DNA of 28,508 nucleotides, taken from the NCBI GenBank assembly GCA_003427395.1, contig BFEA01000090.1:3357074-3385581 (forward strand), in the 5' to 3' direction. The notes beneath the pieces are model-generated. The model saw only the letters and a program-made list of their open reading frames with translations, had not been told where the DNA came from and did no database searches. This document shows positions 1 to 9,480 of the stretch, one piece after another. This stretch comes from Chara braunii (taxonomy: Eukaryota; Streptophyta; Charophyceae; Charales; Characeae). Both the position numbers and the translations under genes were made by a program. Each line of letters begins with the position of its first letter. The stretch's first letter is position 1.

Positions 1-295
1 AATGATGATATCGTAATGTTGTCGGACTTCAAAAAAAGAAAGAAAACCAGCATATAGAATTTGAACCAAAAATTGCAGGGACCGCTAGGTCTCAGCCTTC
101 ACCTTCAGGCTGGGCGACAGCGTTGAGATAACACCATAGAACTGACCCATCCCGGGTAATTCAGAATTATTCGGTTCTGTTTGTTAAGCAATCGGAGATG
201 GTAGGATGCTCTGTGATGAAAGCCTCCGTGAGGGAGGTGAGCGTGCGTTAGCACTCACGCAATGACGAAACATGCTGACGTCAACGCGCGTGCTG
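1..295. other. no gene seen
   Basis: No reading frame here looks like a protein. The only structure I see is a short inverted pair around 94-113 (cagcctt / caggctg region) and a GC-rich transition into the minisatellite that follows. Confidence 0.5.
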
Positions 296-440
296 GTGGT
301 GCGGCGCTGGCAGTGTGCACTTGGCGGGGCGCTGGTCAGCCATGGTGGCGAGGCGCTGGTTGTGCGCTGGTAGTGCGGCGCTGGTGGTTCGAAGGTAGCG
401 AGGCGCTGGTTGCTCGCAGATGGCGAGGCGCTGGCTACGG
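296..440. repeat. GGCGCTGG-type minisatellite
   Basis: The core GGCGCTGG occurs about six times in roughly 130 bp, often preceded by GCGA and followed by TTG or TGG, at irregular spacing near 24 bp. Short open frames across it on both strands are Trp/Gly/Ala-rich or Pro/Ser/Ala-rich, as expected of a repeat rather than a gene. Similar wording (ggcgaggcgctg) recurs near 16404, so this may derive from the same repeat family as the 16.0-16.7 kb region. Confidence 0.6.
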
Positions 441-444
441 GTAA

Positions 445-1259
445 GCAGCAACGCGCTAGCGACTGGCGGTGGCGTGGTGCTGGCTTCATGCACGTGGCAT
501 GGTGCTGACAGCTAGTGCACGGGGACATGTTGGCATGAGGACGCTGTGAGGGGATAGAAGGATCTGGCGATAGCGCTTAACGCACGTGTGGCATCCAGAG
601 GCACTCGCCCAATCCACATGACAGGCTGACGTGGCGGCTGGCCTGAGGCATTGTGGAAAATGGAGAATAGTGGTGGAAGCTGCTGTTTGGCCATTTCCCC
701 TGTGATTTCCACGTCAAGTACTCCATAGCCGATGCCCTTATAGAGGCTGGAGCGTTCGAGCGAGTTGGCGAAAGTCGACGTCGGTGGAAGAAAGTGGAGT
801 CATCCCAGTGGAACCAAAGTGTGGAGACCGCTGGACCAGCTTGGAGCATCATCACAGCAGGAGGATAGTCGGCGAGGTCATCATGAAGGGAGCTCTTCTT
901 CATTCTTGTGTTCTTTTGTTGTTTTTTTTTCATGTGCAGGTCTTTTCGCCAGAAGTGTTGGTTTATCATCAACATTGCCGCTGGTTGTCTTCACATATCA
1001 AAGTTTCTCATTATTTACGTCACCCGCATCTTTTTCTGCCGCTGGTTGCCATCTGCATTTCACTTTTGATGGTGGTCATCATCACCATTCCGCTTCCTTA
1101 TCTTCTTCATGATCATCATTGGACTTCTCCGTCAAAATTATCGTAATCATCGTCATCTTCTATTTTCATTACAACAATAGTGAGCTGTCAATCTTCCACA
1201 CCACTGCCATAAGGGCATCGCAAGTCAAATGTTCCTTACTTATTTCTCGCCAATTTTAT

Positions 1260-1260
<1 letters not shown>
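445..1260. other. no recognisable gene; low-complexity T-rich stretch
   Basis: Open frames near 784-1146 on the + strand are hydrophobic and His-rich, but this comes from T-rich and CATCAT-rich DNA; I recognise no domain. A pyrimidine tract followed by TGCAG at about 915-940 looks like a 3' splice site, but no exon pairs with it. Confidence 0.4.

Positions 1261-1313
<53 letters not shown>
1261..1313. repeat. (TCA)n microsatellite
   Basis: About 17-18 perfect TCA units. Confidence 0.95.
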
Positions 1314-1314
<1 letters not shown>

Positions 1315-1383
1315 CGGTTTCTTTATTCATTTTTTCTTCAATCAGTAGTTATCTCTGAGTTGGTGGTTATATTCTCTTTGCCC

Positions 1384-1429
1384 AGATAGGTTATGGTCTA
1401 GTTGGCAGATAGGTTATGGTCTAGTTGGT
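1384..1429. repeat. 23-bp tandem duplication
   Basis: Two adjacent copies of a 23-bp unit beginning AGATAGGTTATGG (1384-1406 and 1407-1429), followed by a short GGTA run. Confidence 0.85.
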
Positions 1430-1697
1430 AGGTAGGTAGGTTGGTCGGGAGGGGAGCGCTACTCCGCAGGGGTAACACAAGGTGGGAGGTGATTTCCCTC
1501 TTGGGAGTAGACGCAGATGATGGGAGCTAACTTGGGCTGGGGCTGGGAGATATGTATGGGGGCTCGGTTAGATTCGAGGTACACCTTTTTGGGGAACCGG
1601 TTACTTCAAGGCAGAAGGGAATGGGGAGGTTATCTCTCTCGTTGGGGCCAATAGGAACTTCATGCTAATAGCGGGGTTCATCTCAGCGGAGGCTGCG

Positions 1698-1734
1698 AGA
1701 GGAGAAGAGGAGAAGAGGAGAAGAGGAGAAGAGG
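1698..1734. repeat. (AGGAGAAG)n purine repeat
   Basis: Four to five copies of an 8-bp all-purine unit. Confidence 0.85.
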
Positions 1735-2304
1735 AAACGAGGGGAGAGAAGGAGAGTAGTACGTGGAGCAAGGGGATGGGTGCAGAGGAATAGTCCTCAG
1801 CATCCTCATCATTATCCATCATTTTTGTGATCATCTCAGGGTACTCGTCAAATTTCATCATCAGAAAGGCTTTTTTTAATCAGGATTCTGATATTATCAG
1901 ATTCTAGATTTCTAGTTGGCATTCTAGCTTAGCAAATTTCCTAATTGAGCCTTTTTGTGTAATGGCCAGGTTGAGTTGGCGCCAAAACGACGCTGACCGG
2001 CGCTGGGCCGGTGCCCTATAACCTGCTTGAGTAGGAGCTTGAGGCTTTGTATAGAGGTATGGGATTGCCGAGGGAGGAAGGCGATCTGCAAACTTGACTA
2101 ATGGCTACAATCTGGCCACTGATGGTCGGAGCTGGGGTGGGTAGCGCTGCCATGTAAGCAAGCCAGAGTGGGCTGTGAGACCAGGAAGAGGCCTGATTGG
2201 TGCACAGCACAGGCTCAGTTGAGATTGGTTGGCTGGAATGGATACAGAAAATTAGGAATAGGATAGTGTTTGAATGCTGAGTACATTCTTATTAGTCATC
2301 ATTT

Positions 2305-2395
2305 ATCTCTTATCATCCTGAATTATCCTAAATTATCCTTAATGATCCTCAATCATCCTAAATTATCATCAATGATCATCAATGATCATCAATCA
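2305..2395. repeat. degenerate 10-11 bp repeat, AATTATCCT / AATGATCATC
   Basis: A run of related units (atcctgaatt, atcctaaatt, atccttaatg, atcatcaatg) at 10-11 bp period. It ends just before the hairpin-bearing retroposon end at 2421. Confidence 0.75.
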
Positions 2396-2412
2396 TGAAT
2401 GTATTTCCATTA

Positions 2413-2472
2413 TAAGGGACGCTGGGCCCAGTTCCCAGCATGTGCTGCTCCCCACGAATAGATTGGAGCAAA

Positions 2473-2517
<45 letters not shown>

Positions 2518-2518
2518 C
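2413..2518 (+). mobile_element. retroposon 3' end: hairpin (copy a) plus (AAC)n tail
   Basis: A 19-nt hairpin at 2421-2439 has a GCTGGG/CCCAGC stem. It is followed by the conserved words gctccccac and aatagattgg, then an A-rich start and an (AAC)n run at about 2472-2518. The same order (hairpin, conserved spacer, A-rich tail) is seen at 4016, 5339 and, on the minus strand, 11690. I infer the 3' end of a LINE or a SINE using LINE machinery. The 5' part is not recognisable. Confidence 0.6.
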
Positions 2519-2619
2519 GTTACACAGAGGAGCACTCCGGAAGAAACGATAATATGTCAAAAAGAGGAACTATTTAGAATCAGAGTCACTGTGCTCCTTA
2601 AAAAAAAAGCAATGGATAG

Positions 2620-3561
2620 CCTACCTCCCCTGCCCTAAATCATTATATGGCCCAACAGTCAAATCAATTTATAGGCTGCTAGTAAGAGCGAGAACAAACC
2701 TTCGGGACCAGGTAGAAGAGAATTGGAGTAGCCACCTGAATGTCAGCAAAGAGGAGCTAAGACCAATAAGGTGGTTTAGGATGGCCAAGGCAAAACTGGC
2801 CAAAGTCGCCTCACTCTAATGTCAGCTCGAGCACCGCTGCCAACCAACCAACAACTGGTTGATAGACAGAACATCCCTGGAATAGAGAGGGCGTGCTCTC
2901 CCCTGGTGCAAGATGTGCACAAATGTGTTCCCATCAAGGAAATGCCCTGAAACAATCAAGCACATATTCCTTCAGTGCCCAGGCGCACTCTGATTGTGGA
3001 GATGGTATGATAGAGTTTGGGAGTGACTAGGAACAAAGGCCCCGTGGCCCTGGGACTGGAAGGCCGTGCTGTGTGAAACCTGGCCCAAGGGTCAGACAGA
3101 CCAGCTCGATGAATTTACCGGTAAAATGTTCAAATTGGGACAAAGGGCGGTGCTTTGGGCACTCTGGAGACGACGCTGCACATTTTAGATGAAGGGGACG
3201 AGGCTAGAAGGGCCCGAATTCACGGAAAGTGTACAACAGCAGATCCAATCAGAAATAAGTTCAAATAACCGCAAAATGGAATGGGGTCAAAGCACAGATC
3301 CGATTCCTTGGCATGCAAAAGGAAATTAAACAAAAAATTCAGGAATTTAGCTCAAGCTGGCTTGGGGGGACAAACGGAGGGAGGATAGGGATGGTGGAAT
3401 GGAAAGGGGAACAAAAGGAATCAGTGGAGGGCCAAGGGAGAATGGAGATTGTTAGAGACTACCGACTGATATTCCATGAATGGACCCAAATTGATATGGC
3501 AGTCTCATTGAAACCCCCTGAAGAATTCCCCCATTTCTTCCCCCCCCATCAAACTGTCTAG
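2620..3561 (+). pseudogene. LINE A ORF2 C-terminus (zf-RVT zinc finger), decayed
   Basis: The encoded remnant belongs to the reverse-transcriptase protein of a LINE. In the frame starting at 2907 I read CKMC, then about 8 residues, Cys, ETIKH and IFLQC: the C-x2-C ... H-x4-C pattern of the zf-RVT domain. Downstream come a WALWRRRC-like segment and, after a frameshift near 3310, FSSSWLGG and a short conserved tail ending in FPP. Several in-frame stops sit at positions where the LINE C relative or the family has Trp or Gln (for example ALxLW and WExLG), so the copy is dead. The C-terminal segment matches the minus-strand remnant at 11948-12372 in the order WALW, QQQ, WxGG, EW and FP. Confidence 0.8.
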
Positions 3562-4169
3562 TAGGAATGCAGTGGTACATGAAGGATGGATGAACTCAAG
3601 AGAGAGAAAAGAGGGTTTAGGCAGGGGGCTAGGGTGTAGGGTTTATCCCCAGGCTAGCGGAGTCTATCCCTCACCCACTCACCCAGCCCACTTCCCGGAC
3701 ACAGGAATCTCAGCACTGGTTTTGCGGGTAAGGTCTGGCACCACAAGGTGAAGCGGTGTGGGGGCAGTCGACGGTGGGAACGGCTGGCTACAGGAAAGAA
3801 GGAAACAGAACATAGCCTAGAATCATTGGCTTCCCTAGCATCACCATCAGTACCTATTTCAGCAATAACATAATCATTATCCTCAAAAAAAGAATGAGAG
3901 CATCACACATACTTAGCAGCTGCTCAGTTAACCCCCCAGTCTCACTGGGGCAGTCAATGTTGGCAGCCATGTTCTCACTTACCTTCTGCTGTTTGTCAAC
4001 TGTAACAAATGAGATGCTGGACCCATTTTCCAGCAGGTGTGGCTTCCCACCAATAGATTGTACCCACCGTATCGCGCACCAGGGGAGGCTGCTCGTATCA
4101 CCTTCCCTTTTTTTTCTCTTGTTTTCTTTTCGTATCACCTTCCCTAGTGACGCTGGTCTGGCTTTCCTC

Positions 4170-4173
<4 letters not shown>
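3562..4173 (+). other. LINE A 3' UTR
   Basis: Non-coding sequence between the end of the ORF2 remnant and the A run. It contains hairpin copy b at 4016-4034 (GCTGGACCCATTTTCCAGC, 6-bp stem and 7-nt loop), followed by the conserved spacer cccaccaatagattg. A short CTTTTCGTATCACCTTCCCT-like duplication flanks 4100-4145. Confidence 0.6.
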
Positions 4174-4202
<29 letters not shown>

Positions 4203-4284
4203 GAAACATCCTCGGGGACGTCCCCGCAAGTTGGAACGCGAATGGGGTTTGCAATGTCATCTTCCCCCCCCTCAACGACAGCAT

Positions 4285-4298
4285 CGTCAGCAACGATG

Positions 4299-4337
<39 letters not shown>

Positions 4338-4540
4338 ACAACAACAACAACAACAATAACAACGACGCCGACGACGATGGCGGCCACAACTACGATGACG
4401 ACCTCGGCGGCCACATCCATAACATCCATAACCATGGCGACGATGACGGCGGCCACAGCCAAGGGAGCAGCGACGATGATGACGGCAGCTACAACCATAA
4501 CTACGGCGACAACGACGGCATCTCGGTGGTTGAGTTTATT
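4285..4540. repeat. degenerate (ACN)n triplet tract
   Basis: Starting with perfect (ACA)n around 4291-4335, the tract continues for about 250 bp with A-C in the first two positions of most triplets. One strand therefore reads as poly-Thr and the other as poly-Val/Ala. The long open frames on both strands are artefacts of this period-3 repeat and I do not call them genes. Confidence 0.85.
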
Positions 4541-4634
4541 AACACCACGATGGGGATCGCTCTCCCCCTCGCCAAGACTCATATGGGGTCCTCCTCGTGC
4601 TTCGGTGGAGGATAGGGGTCGGATAGATGGGGCT

Positions 4635-4665
4635 GATTGGTATTGCCCGGCCTTCAATACCAATC
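4635..4665. repeat. perfect 11-bp inverted repeat
   Basis: GATTGGTATTG (4635-4645) and CAATACCAATC (4655-4665) are exact reverse complements around a 9-nt loop (cccggcctt). Confidence 0.8.
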
Positions 4666-4780
4666 ATTGGTGGGGGGCTGATCGCCTTGTTGGTTGGGGG
4701 TGGGAGGTTGGGGAGGGTTGATCGTCTTGTTGGGTGGTGCCGATAAACGCATATTGGATACTGGGCTGGACGCCCTGATC

Positions 4781-4993
4781 ATACATCTCTCATCATGGAT
4801 AGAGCTTAGCTTTTAGGCTTGATTCATAAAAGGTAATACACATCATATAGTGATTGCCAATGGGGAGACTAATAGAATATGGCCCTGGTTATACATATCT
4901 CATCATTGATAGAGCTTCATTTTTTGGCTGGATTCATAAATGACGATTCACATCATATAGTGATTAGGGTTTCGTGACTCATAGAATATGGGT
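4781..4993. repeat. tandem duplication, ~110-bp unit
   Basis: Two diverged copies (4781-4890 and 4891-4993) share atacat.tctcatcat.gatagagctt, then acatcatatagtgatt, then atagaatatgg, in that order. Weaker third and fourth traces follow near 5100-5150 (acatcacagcatgg, taggatttcgtg) and 5309-5332 (atacatttttcatcattg). Hairpin-like remnants lie between units, so the array seems to be built from a retroposon 3' end. Confidence 0.75.
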
Positions 4994-5057
4994 ATAGGTA
5001 GATTGTTTCTGTCTGTTTCCGCCTGTTGGATATAGATTTACTACATGAAATGGGGAC

Positions 5058-5076
5058 GCTGGATCCGTTTTCTAGC
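5058..5076 (+). other. hairpin copy c
   Basis: 19 nt, GCTGGATCCGTTTTCTAGC. The 6-bp stem pairs throughout with one G-T wobble. It is preceded by the family word GGGAC, but no A tail follows directly. Confidence 0.6.
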
Positions 5077-5187
5077 GAATACAAATTACATCACTGTGAT
5101 ATACATCACAGCATGGTTAGGATTTCGTGTGATTGGATTGATGACCCAGCTTGGTTTAGAGTTTCTATGGATTAGATGGACAGGGCT

Positions 5188-5206
5188 GCCGGACCTGTTT
5201 TCCGGC
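5188..5206 (+). other. hairpin copy d, with compensatory stem change
   Basis: 19 nt, GCCGGACCTGTTTTCCGGC. Compared with the common GCTGGA/TCCAGC stem, the T-A pair has become C-G on both sides, so pairing is kept. Confidence 0.6.
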
Positions 5207-5324
5207 ACATATATTCACACCTTTGCACATGGACGCTGGACCTTTCTTTTTTTTTTTTTTTTTTTGAAAACATAGGCCCAGTGCCCAAGGCTGATATTAC
5301 CAATCCAGTAGATACATTTTTCAT

Positions 5325-5487
5325 CATTGTACAGGGATGCTGGACCCGTTTTCCAGCAGGTGTAGCTCCCCACCAATAGATGGAGCCTTCGACGCCGGGG
5401 CCTACTTACCGGGGATGCTCTTGTCACCTCGTTAAGTAGGTTCCCCGTATACGAAGTTTGATTAAAAAAAAAAAAAAAAAAAAAAAA
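5325..5487 (+). mobile_element. retroposon 3' end: hairpin (copy e) plus poly(A)
   Basis: Hairpin GCTGGACCCGTTTTCCAGC at 5339-5357 is followed by the conserved spacer caggtgtagctccccacc and aatagatgg, about 90 bp of unique sequence and a 24-nt A run at 5464-5487. The layout equals that of LINE A and LINE C. No ORF2 remnant is visible upstream, so this is either a very short LINE copy or a SINE sharing the LINE tail. Confidence 0.65.
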
Positions 5488-5679
5488 CGATATGTGGAAT
5501 GAGGCCACAAAATTTCCTAGCTACAAGGAAACTTCATTATAGCTGGAGGAAGTCGTGAGGATTGTCTAACGACGCCCTATGCCTCGAAACTGGGTGTTTT
5601 TTTTCTGCATTTTTTGACTGAATGAATTTAGCTGATTTCTGCATTTCTGCGTCTATATGCACCAGAAAACATCCTGTTT
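5488..5679. other. no gene seen
   Basis: Unique sequence between a poly(A) end and the SINE. A stretch at about 5628-5672 (ctgatttctgcatttctgc ... aaaacatcc) vaguely resembles the inside of the foldback element at 9481-9631. Confidence 0.35.
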
Positions 5680-5681
5680 AT

Positions 5682-6132
5682 TCAGAGACCTACCTCAGTT
5701 GGTAAGGCACGCAAGTGGCATTCAGGAGGTCTTAGGTTCAATCCCCATTGGCCTCATATACCTTCCTCGGCAAGCTTGGCGCCCGCCACGTAGAGATATG
5801 CCGTTGGTCCCCCCGACTGCCATTGAGCAGAGACTGCTGATGCTCATAGCGGGGGGGGGGGCGGGACCAGAGGGGAGGCACAGTGACTGGCCCATTGAAG
5901 AAGCTCGGTCCTGATGCTTCCGGCAGACCCCTGGCCGGTTTCGCCCACCTGCTGTAGCTGAGGTATCGCACCTGCTGGCGGGTGCAGCTCCCACATGTTC
6001 CCTCGTGGGAGGCTTGAGCATGGATTTGGCTGCTACGGGGTTCCCTGTAATACTATAATGACAATAAGAAAAAGGCCTGAAAGGCTGTCCTGTCCAAAAA
6101 ACAGAAAAAACAAGAAAGTCCCTAAACTGAAA
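5682..6132 (+). mobile_element. tRNA-derived SINE
   Basis: The head has RNA polymerase III promoter boxes: an A-box-like TACCTCAGTTGG at 5691-5702 and a B-box-like GGTTCAATCC at 5735-5744, 44 bp apart as in tRNA genes. The flanks do not fold into a good cloverleaf (no proper acceptor pairing that I can see), so this is a tRNA-derived SINE rather than a tRNA gene. The body runs for about 300 bp and includes an 11-G run near 5850-5861. It ends in a 3' section starting at about 6011 that is duplicated downstream. I cannot fix the 3' end; there is no clean poly(A), only A-rich words. Confidence 0.65.
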
Positions 6133-6260
6133 GGCTTGAGCATGGATTTGGCTGCTACGGGGTTCCCTGTAATTCTACAGCCTACAGGTAAATGAATTGG
6201 TTGGGCTTAGGTGCTGATCCGACAATACACAAAAACAGAAAAAACAAGAAAGTCCCTAAA
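6011..6260 (+). repeat. tandem duplication of the SINE 3' part, ~122-128 bp unit
   Basis: Copies 6011-6132 and 6133-6260 share their start (ggcttgagcatggatttgg, then ctgctacggggttccctg) and their end (aaaacagaaaaaacaag, then aaagtccctaaa). The middle of each copy differs, so the copies have diverged or recombined. Confidence 0.8.
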
Positions 6261-6736
6261 AAGAAGGCAATGGGGAGAACAGGGCGGAAAAGCAAACACG
6301 GACCCCACACGAACGCGATCCACGGGTCTTTCCCAAGTACTGCGGCGGGATTTTTTTACCTTCCACGGTGACGGGCGTCCCTGTGGACCACCGTATGGCT
6401 GGGCCTCCCGAAGTGGGTGACCCGGCATCTGCCAACTGCCAGGAAAGAGTGGAACCTGGCCCAGCCGCTTGTCGCACTGGGACTGCTCCACTGACCCGCG
6501 AGTTGTTGTTCGGTCGCTTCCTTGCAAATTTTTGAAAACGGGCCGTAGATGGTACCATCCACCACCGAAACGGAAACACACGCGTGGACGTCGTGGCGTT
6601 GCGTTGCTGGTGACGGGGGTGGTCTGCAGGACGCGTTGCACACACCATAGCCTCCGAGGCGGTGCAGAAGACGAAGGTAGACGCGGGCAGCTTTCAGAGG
6701 TGGGAGCGAGGCGTAAAGGGTCACACTTACACAACC
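6261..6736. other. probable 5' flank of Harbinger element 1
   Basis: GC-rich, with overlapping open frames on both strands and no recognisable domain. As it precedes the transposase start it may hold that element's left end, but I could not find a terminal inverted repeat by eye. Confidence 0.35.
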
Positions 6737-7840
6737 ATGTCGTACGCATGTGCGGAGATGTCACCGACCGAAGTGGTGTTGATGTGCGTGGCTACCGTGC
6801 GATGGCTGGGGATGAGGCAATACGTGACATTCATGGTTGCACTTATCAGCCTGCACGTGGCAACGGCTCCAACGAGCATTGTTGCCTCGTACACGACATC
6901 CGCAACGGCCTTCATTTTGGCGGTGGACGACGCACGCAGGCAAGGCCGCGGGAGAGGTCGGCATTTCAGAATCCGCGGTCGACGGCGTTTTTGGGTGCGC
7001 CCTCATGTCAGGGGGACGTGGGAGGAGCTGCTGATGGAGGGTGTGGAGCACGGCGAGAAGTTTCGGTCGTACACGAGGCTCATGAAACCGACGTTCGTCC
7101 GCATTTTGGCCAGCATCGCTCCACACATCCAAAGGCAAGTGACCTCATGGCGTGCGCCATTGGCAGCGAACTTGAAGTTCGCATTCACTCCATACAGATG
7201 GGCGACAGGTGGGTATTACCGTCAGTGCGGGAACGACTTCGACATCGGTCTACACAACATTGTCTGATGGACTCATGATGTTTCCAATGCCCTCCTGCGC
7301 GAGTACGGGGACAAACTGCGATGGTCGAGCGGGGCACGTCTGCAAGCGACACTGGACGACTTCGAGGCAAGAGGATTCCCCGGTTGTGTCGGGCTTGTTG
7401 ATTGCACCCATATCTACATGAACAAGCCATGTGGAGGGTAGGCGGAGTCGTACTACGACAGAATGACGCAATACTCTATCGTCGCTCAAGTCGTGTGCGA
7501 TGAAAATCTCCCAATTCTTGATGTGTGTGTGGGGGTTCCTGGTTCCGTGCACGATTCGTGCGTCTGGCGGCTTTCAGACATTGGTAATCGTGCGGAGGAG
7601 GGGAGAGAGCCATTCGCCAGGCGAATGAACATGTTGTCTGATGGGACAATGATTGGGAGGTACGTCTTGGGTGACGCCGGATTTCCTTTGTTGCCATGGC
7701 TGATAACCCCTTTCGGGGGCAATGCACGCAATGCAGCGGAATCTGCCTTCGACACTAAGTTATTGGCTCTACGAGCAAGCATCGAAAGATGCTTCGGGAG
7801 GTTGAAAGGCATGTGGCGCTGCTACATTGGGGGAGCCTCA
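6737..7840 (+). pseudogene. PIF/Harbinger transposase (DDE_Tnp_4 type), two in-frame stops
   Basis: This family cuts and pastes PIF/Harbinger DNA transposons, usually at TAA/TTA targets. I start at the first in-frame ATG (6737). After an Arg-rich segment and a helix-turn-helix-like part (MKPTFVRIL ... PYRWATGG), the DDE core reads LVDCTHIY (first Asp, codon 7400), YYDR and SIVAQVV, GDAGFP (second Asp, 7673) and IERCFGRLKGMW (Glu, 7784). That is spacing of about 91 and 37 codons, the same as in the second transposase here (90 and 37). In-frame TGA at 7265-7267 and TAG at 7439-7441 kill the frame, but no frameshift separates the blocks. After GMWR the family's C-terminal part is missing: homology stops near 7830 and sequence of an opposite-strand frame begins. 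Not functional as it stands. Confidence 0.85.
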
Positions 7841-8491
7841 GGGCCGCTGACTGTCCCCATCTTCCATTGCCTGCGGCGTGAAATCCATTCGATCGGGCGA
7901 TGGGGCAGGGGGGGGAGCACTTCCCCTACCAAAGGCCCCTCTTTGCGTCTCCACCTGCCCGCGAAGGCTGACTTCCATGGTGGTGGAAGTCTGCATCACC
8001 GCTCTACCATCTTCGCCCTCCACGCCCGTATGGACTCTCCCACGTGTAATTGAGTCATCGAAGGACCTCGACCGCTGCATAAGTGGAACGCCTGCGTGCT
8101 CATGCGGCATGCCCCACCCCATCGGCGCGGGAAAACCTCTTTGAAACGCTGATTGCGGTTGGCCACCGGCAGCCTGGCCCATGAGGGAGGAGGAGGACTC
8201 AGCACGTTGCGGAGGCATGCTTGTGTATGTGTCCGACGTTGGTGGCGAGAACACATTTCGACAGTCCCACTGCGGAAGTGCCTTGAAAGTGGGCAAAGGG
8301 GGGTGACCACCGGGCATAGAAGGGACCGTGGAGCCGCGCTGCGCCCCCCTGGCCATGCTCCAGCTGCCGAGATCGATGGCGGCACATCTCCGCTCGCAGA
8401 TTCCATGCGGGACGACAAGGCTGATGAGGGCAGACTCGGGTTGCGGTTCTGCTCCATACCTGTTTGCCGCGCACGGCGACGAAAACTGCAA
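7838..8491 (-). CDS. unrecognised P/Q/S-rich reading frame, possible second Harbinger ORF (truncated)
   Basis: I do not recognise the protein. The frame is open for 217 codons; the first ATG is at 8356, and the upstream part could start from a non-ATG codon only. It is rich in Pro, Gln, Ser, Met and Gly, with words such as SMPPQRAESSSS, MGWGMPHEHAG and RSRSFDD, and looks like a disordered N-terminal region rather than random translation. It lies tail-to-tail with the broken transposase and ends where that gene's homology ends. PIF/Harbinger elements normally carry a second, Myb/SANT-like ORF, so I infer this may be its N-terminal part, the DNA-binding domain having been lost in the same deletion. 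Overlapping frames on the other strand make a chance ORF quite possible. Confidence 0.3.
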   Translation of the reverse strand: MQFSSPCAANRYGAEPQPESALISLVVPHGICERRCAAIDLGSWSMARGAQRGSTVPSMPGGHPPLPTFKALPQWDCRNVFSPPTSDTYTSMPPQRAESSSSLMGQAAGGQPQSAFQRGFPAPMGWGMPHEHAGVPLMQRSRSFDDSITRGRVHTGVEGEDGRAVMQTSTTMEVSLRGQVETQRGAFGRGSAPPPAPSPDRMDFTPQAMEDGDSQRP

Positions 8492-9071
8492 AACTGCTGC
8501 CTTGCTTGCGCACGCCGGCTATGGTAGCAATTCCGTTGACTCTGCCAACGGCCAGGAAACGACTGCTGTACACATGCTACCACGCGCGCCTCGTTTTAAA
8601 ATATTCGAAAATGATGAAGCGCGCACACATCACTTCAAAAAACGGCTCCTTTCGCTACCCAACGGGAACTACAGAATGCCTTGAGCGACCACGGGACAAG
8701 GGCGGGCCCCATAATGTCGCACTGCCGGGAAAGCAGCCCGCACACGTCGCACGGTCCTCTGCTCCACAGACGGACCACGCGACCACTGGCGGACATCGAA
8801 AACTTTAAGGCCGACTCATTTTTGCGGCAGCTTTTTCGGTAGGGCTAGGGGTCCTCGAGCTTTCCATTTTGTGTAGCGCCGTTGGGCTGTCCGTCATGGA
8901 CTACGCGCCACGTACACAAAACTCGAAAACGTATTCCTAACAAAGTGCCGCCCCCTCCTACATCGAAAAGTTGTGGGATCCGCATTTCTCAACAAAATTG
9001 TCCACTTTACGCACTGTCGGATCAGAAGCCTTAAAAAATAAAATAAGAAAAAATCCTATTATATGTTTCTA
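8492..9071. other. no gene seen; possible right end of Harbinger element 1
   Basis: Open frames here are GC-driven and without domain. From about 8820 the sequence becomes AT-richer and non-coding. No terminal repeat matching the left side was found by eye. Confidence 0.35.
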
Positions 9072-9182
9072 CTACCTTCTTCACCTGGATAGAAGGCGCT
9101 GTTATATTTGCTGTATCTAGGCTGAAAGTTGGCCCAAATACAGCTATAATGCCCAGGCGTTCTACTTGGGTCAAGATTGTAG
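9072..9182. mobile_element. MITE-P copy 1 (foldback, 111 bp)
   Basis: A near-complete palindrome with ends CTACCTTCTTCACC and TCAAGATTGTAG. Internal words (tgtatctaggctgaaag, ccaaatacagctataatg) are shared with copies at 9977, 10823 and 28178. Confidence 0.7.
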
Positions 9183-9480
9183 ATTCAGAGGGTGGACATG
9201 GGTAGAACACTCAATTGGAACTTGGAAGAGCTTGGACTTCTCCCTGTTCAGAATTTTTTTTTTTTTTTTTTCGAAACAACGGCGGACGCCGCAGGTTTTG
9301 AGTTCGCATCTTTGCCGGCACCTCCTTCGAAACGGCAATTTGGGTCGAAAAGTATCTGTTGGGCATTTTTTTCCCCTTTCCCCGTCTGACACCACGGCCG
9401 ACCCTTTAGTTATATCACACGCGGCCTGATGCCACGGGCGGTTGGCATCATTGCTTTTTCAAACTCGGCACCTGTGGCAT
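9183..9480. other. no gene seen; T17 run
   Basis: Contains a run of T at about 9254-9271 followed by cgaaacaacgg. On the minus strand this would be a poly(A), but I see no LINE protein or hairpin next to it. The cggcacctg word just before 9481 recurs directly after 9631. Confidence 0.4.

Larger units (their letters stand above)
1314..2304. other. gene-free stretch with small tandem repeats
   Basis: Contains a 23-bp direct duplication and an 8-bp AG-rich repeat (listed separately). From about 1860 to 2280 the sequence is complex but I recognise no domain in any frame. Since a hairpin plus (AAC)n retroposon end lies just downstream at 2421-2518, part of 1900-2420 may be 3' UTR of an old retroposon; this is inference. 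Confidence 0.4.
2530..4200 (+). mobile_element. LINE A: 5'-truncated non-LTR retrotransposon with poly(A)
   Basis: The element consists of the C-terminal end of ORF2 (zinc-finger region and following tail, to 3561), about 450 bp of 3' UTR, a 19-nt hairpin at 4016-4034 and a 27-nt A run at 4174-4200. 5' truncation plus a poly(A) tail is the usual product of target-primed reverse transcription. Its C-terminal protein closely resembles the one on the minus strand at 11948-12372 (LINE C), so both belong to one family. The 5' boundary is uncertain; I place it near 2530 because LINE-like protein can be followed from about 2600. The DNA right after the poly(A) (4201-4238) is itself a repeat also present, inverted, at 11397-11438. 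Confidence 0.75.

Noticed and set aside
184-975. Overlapping Pro/Ser/Ala-rich and Trp/Gly-rich frames
   Set aside because: They follow the GGCGCTGG minisatellite and GC-rich flank; no domain, and frames overlap on both strands.
4172-4721. Long open frames on both strands (poly-Thr on +, poly-Val/Ala on -), the latter resembling a membrane protein
   Set aside because: They come from a degenerate (ACN)n triplet repeat and a poly(A) run, not from selection on a protein.
5682-5760. A functional tRNA gene
   Set aside because: A and B boxes are present, but no acceptor stem or good cloverleaf; the sequence continues into a SINE body.
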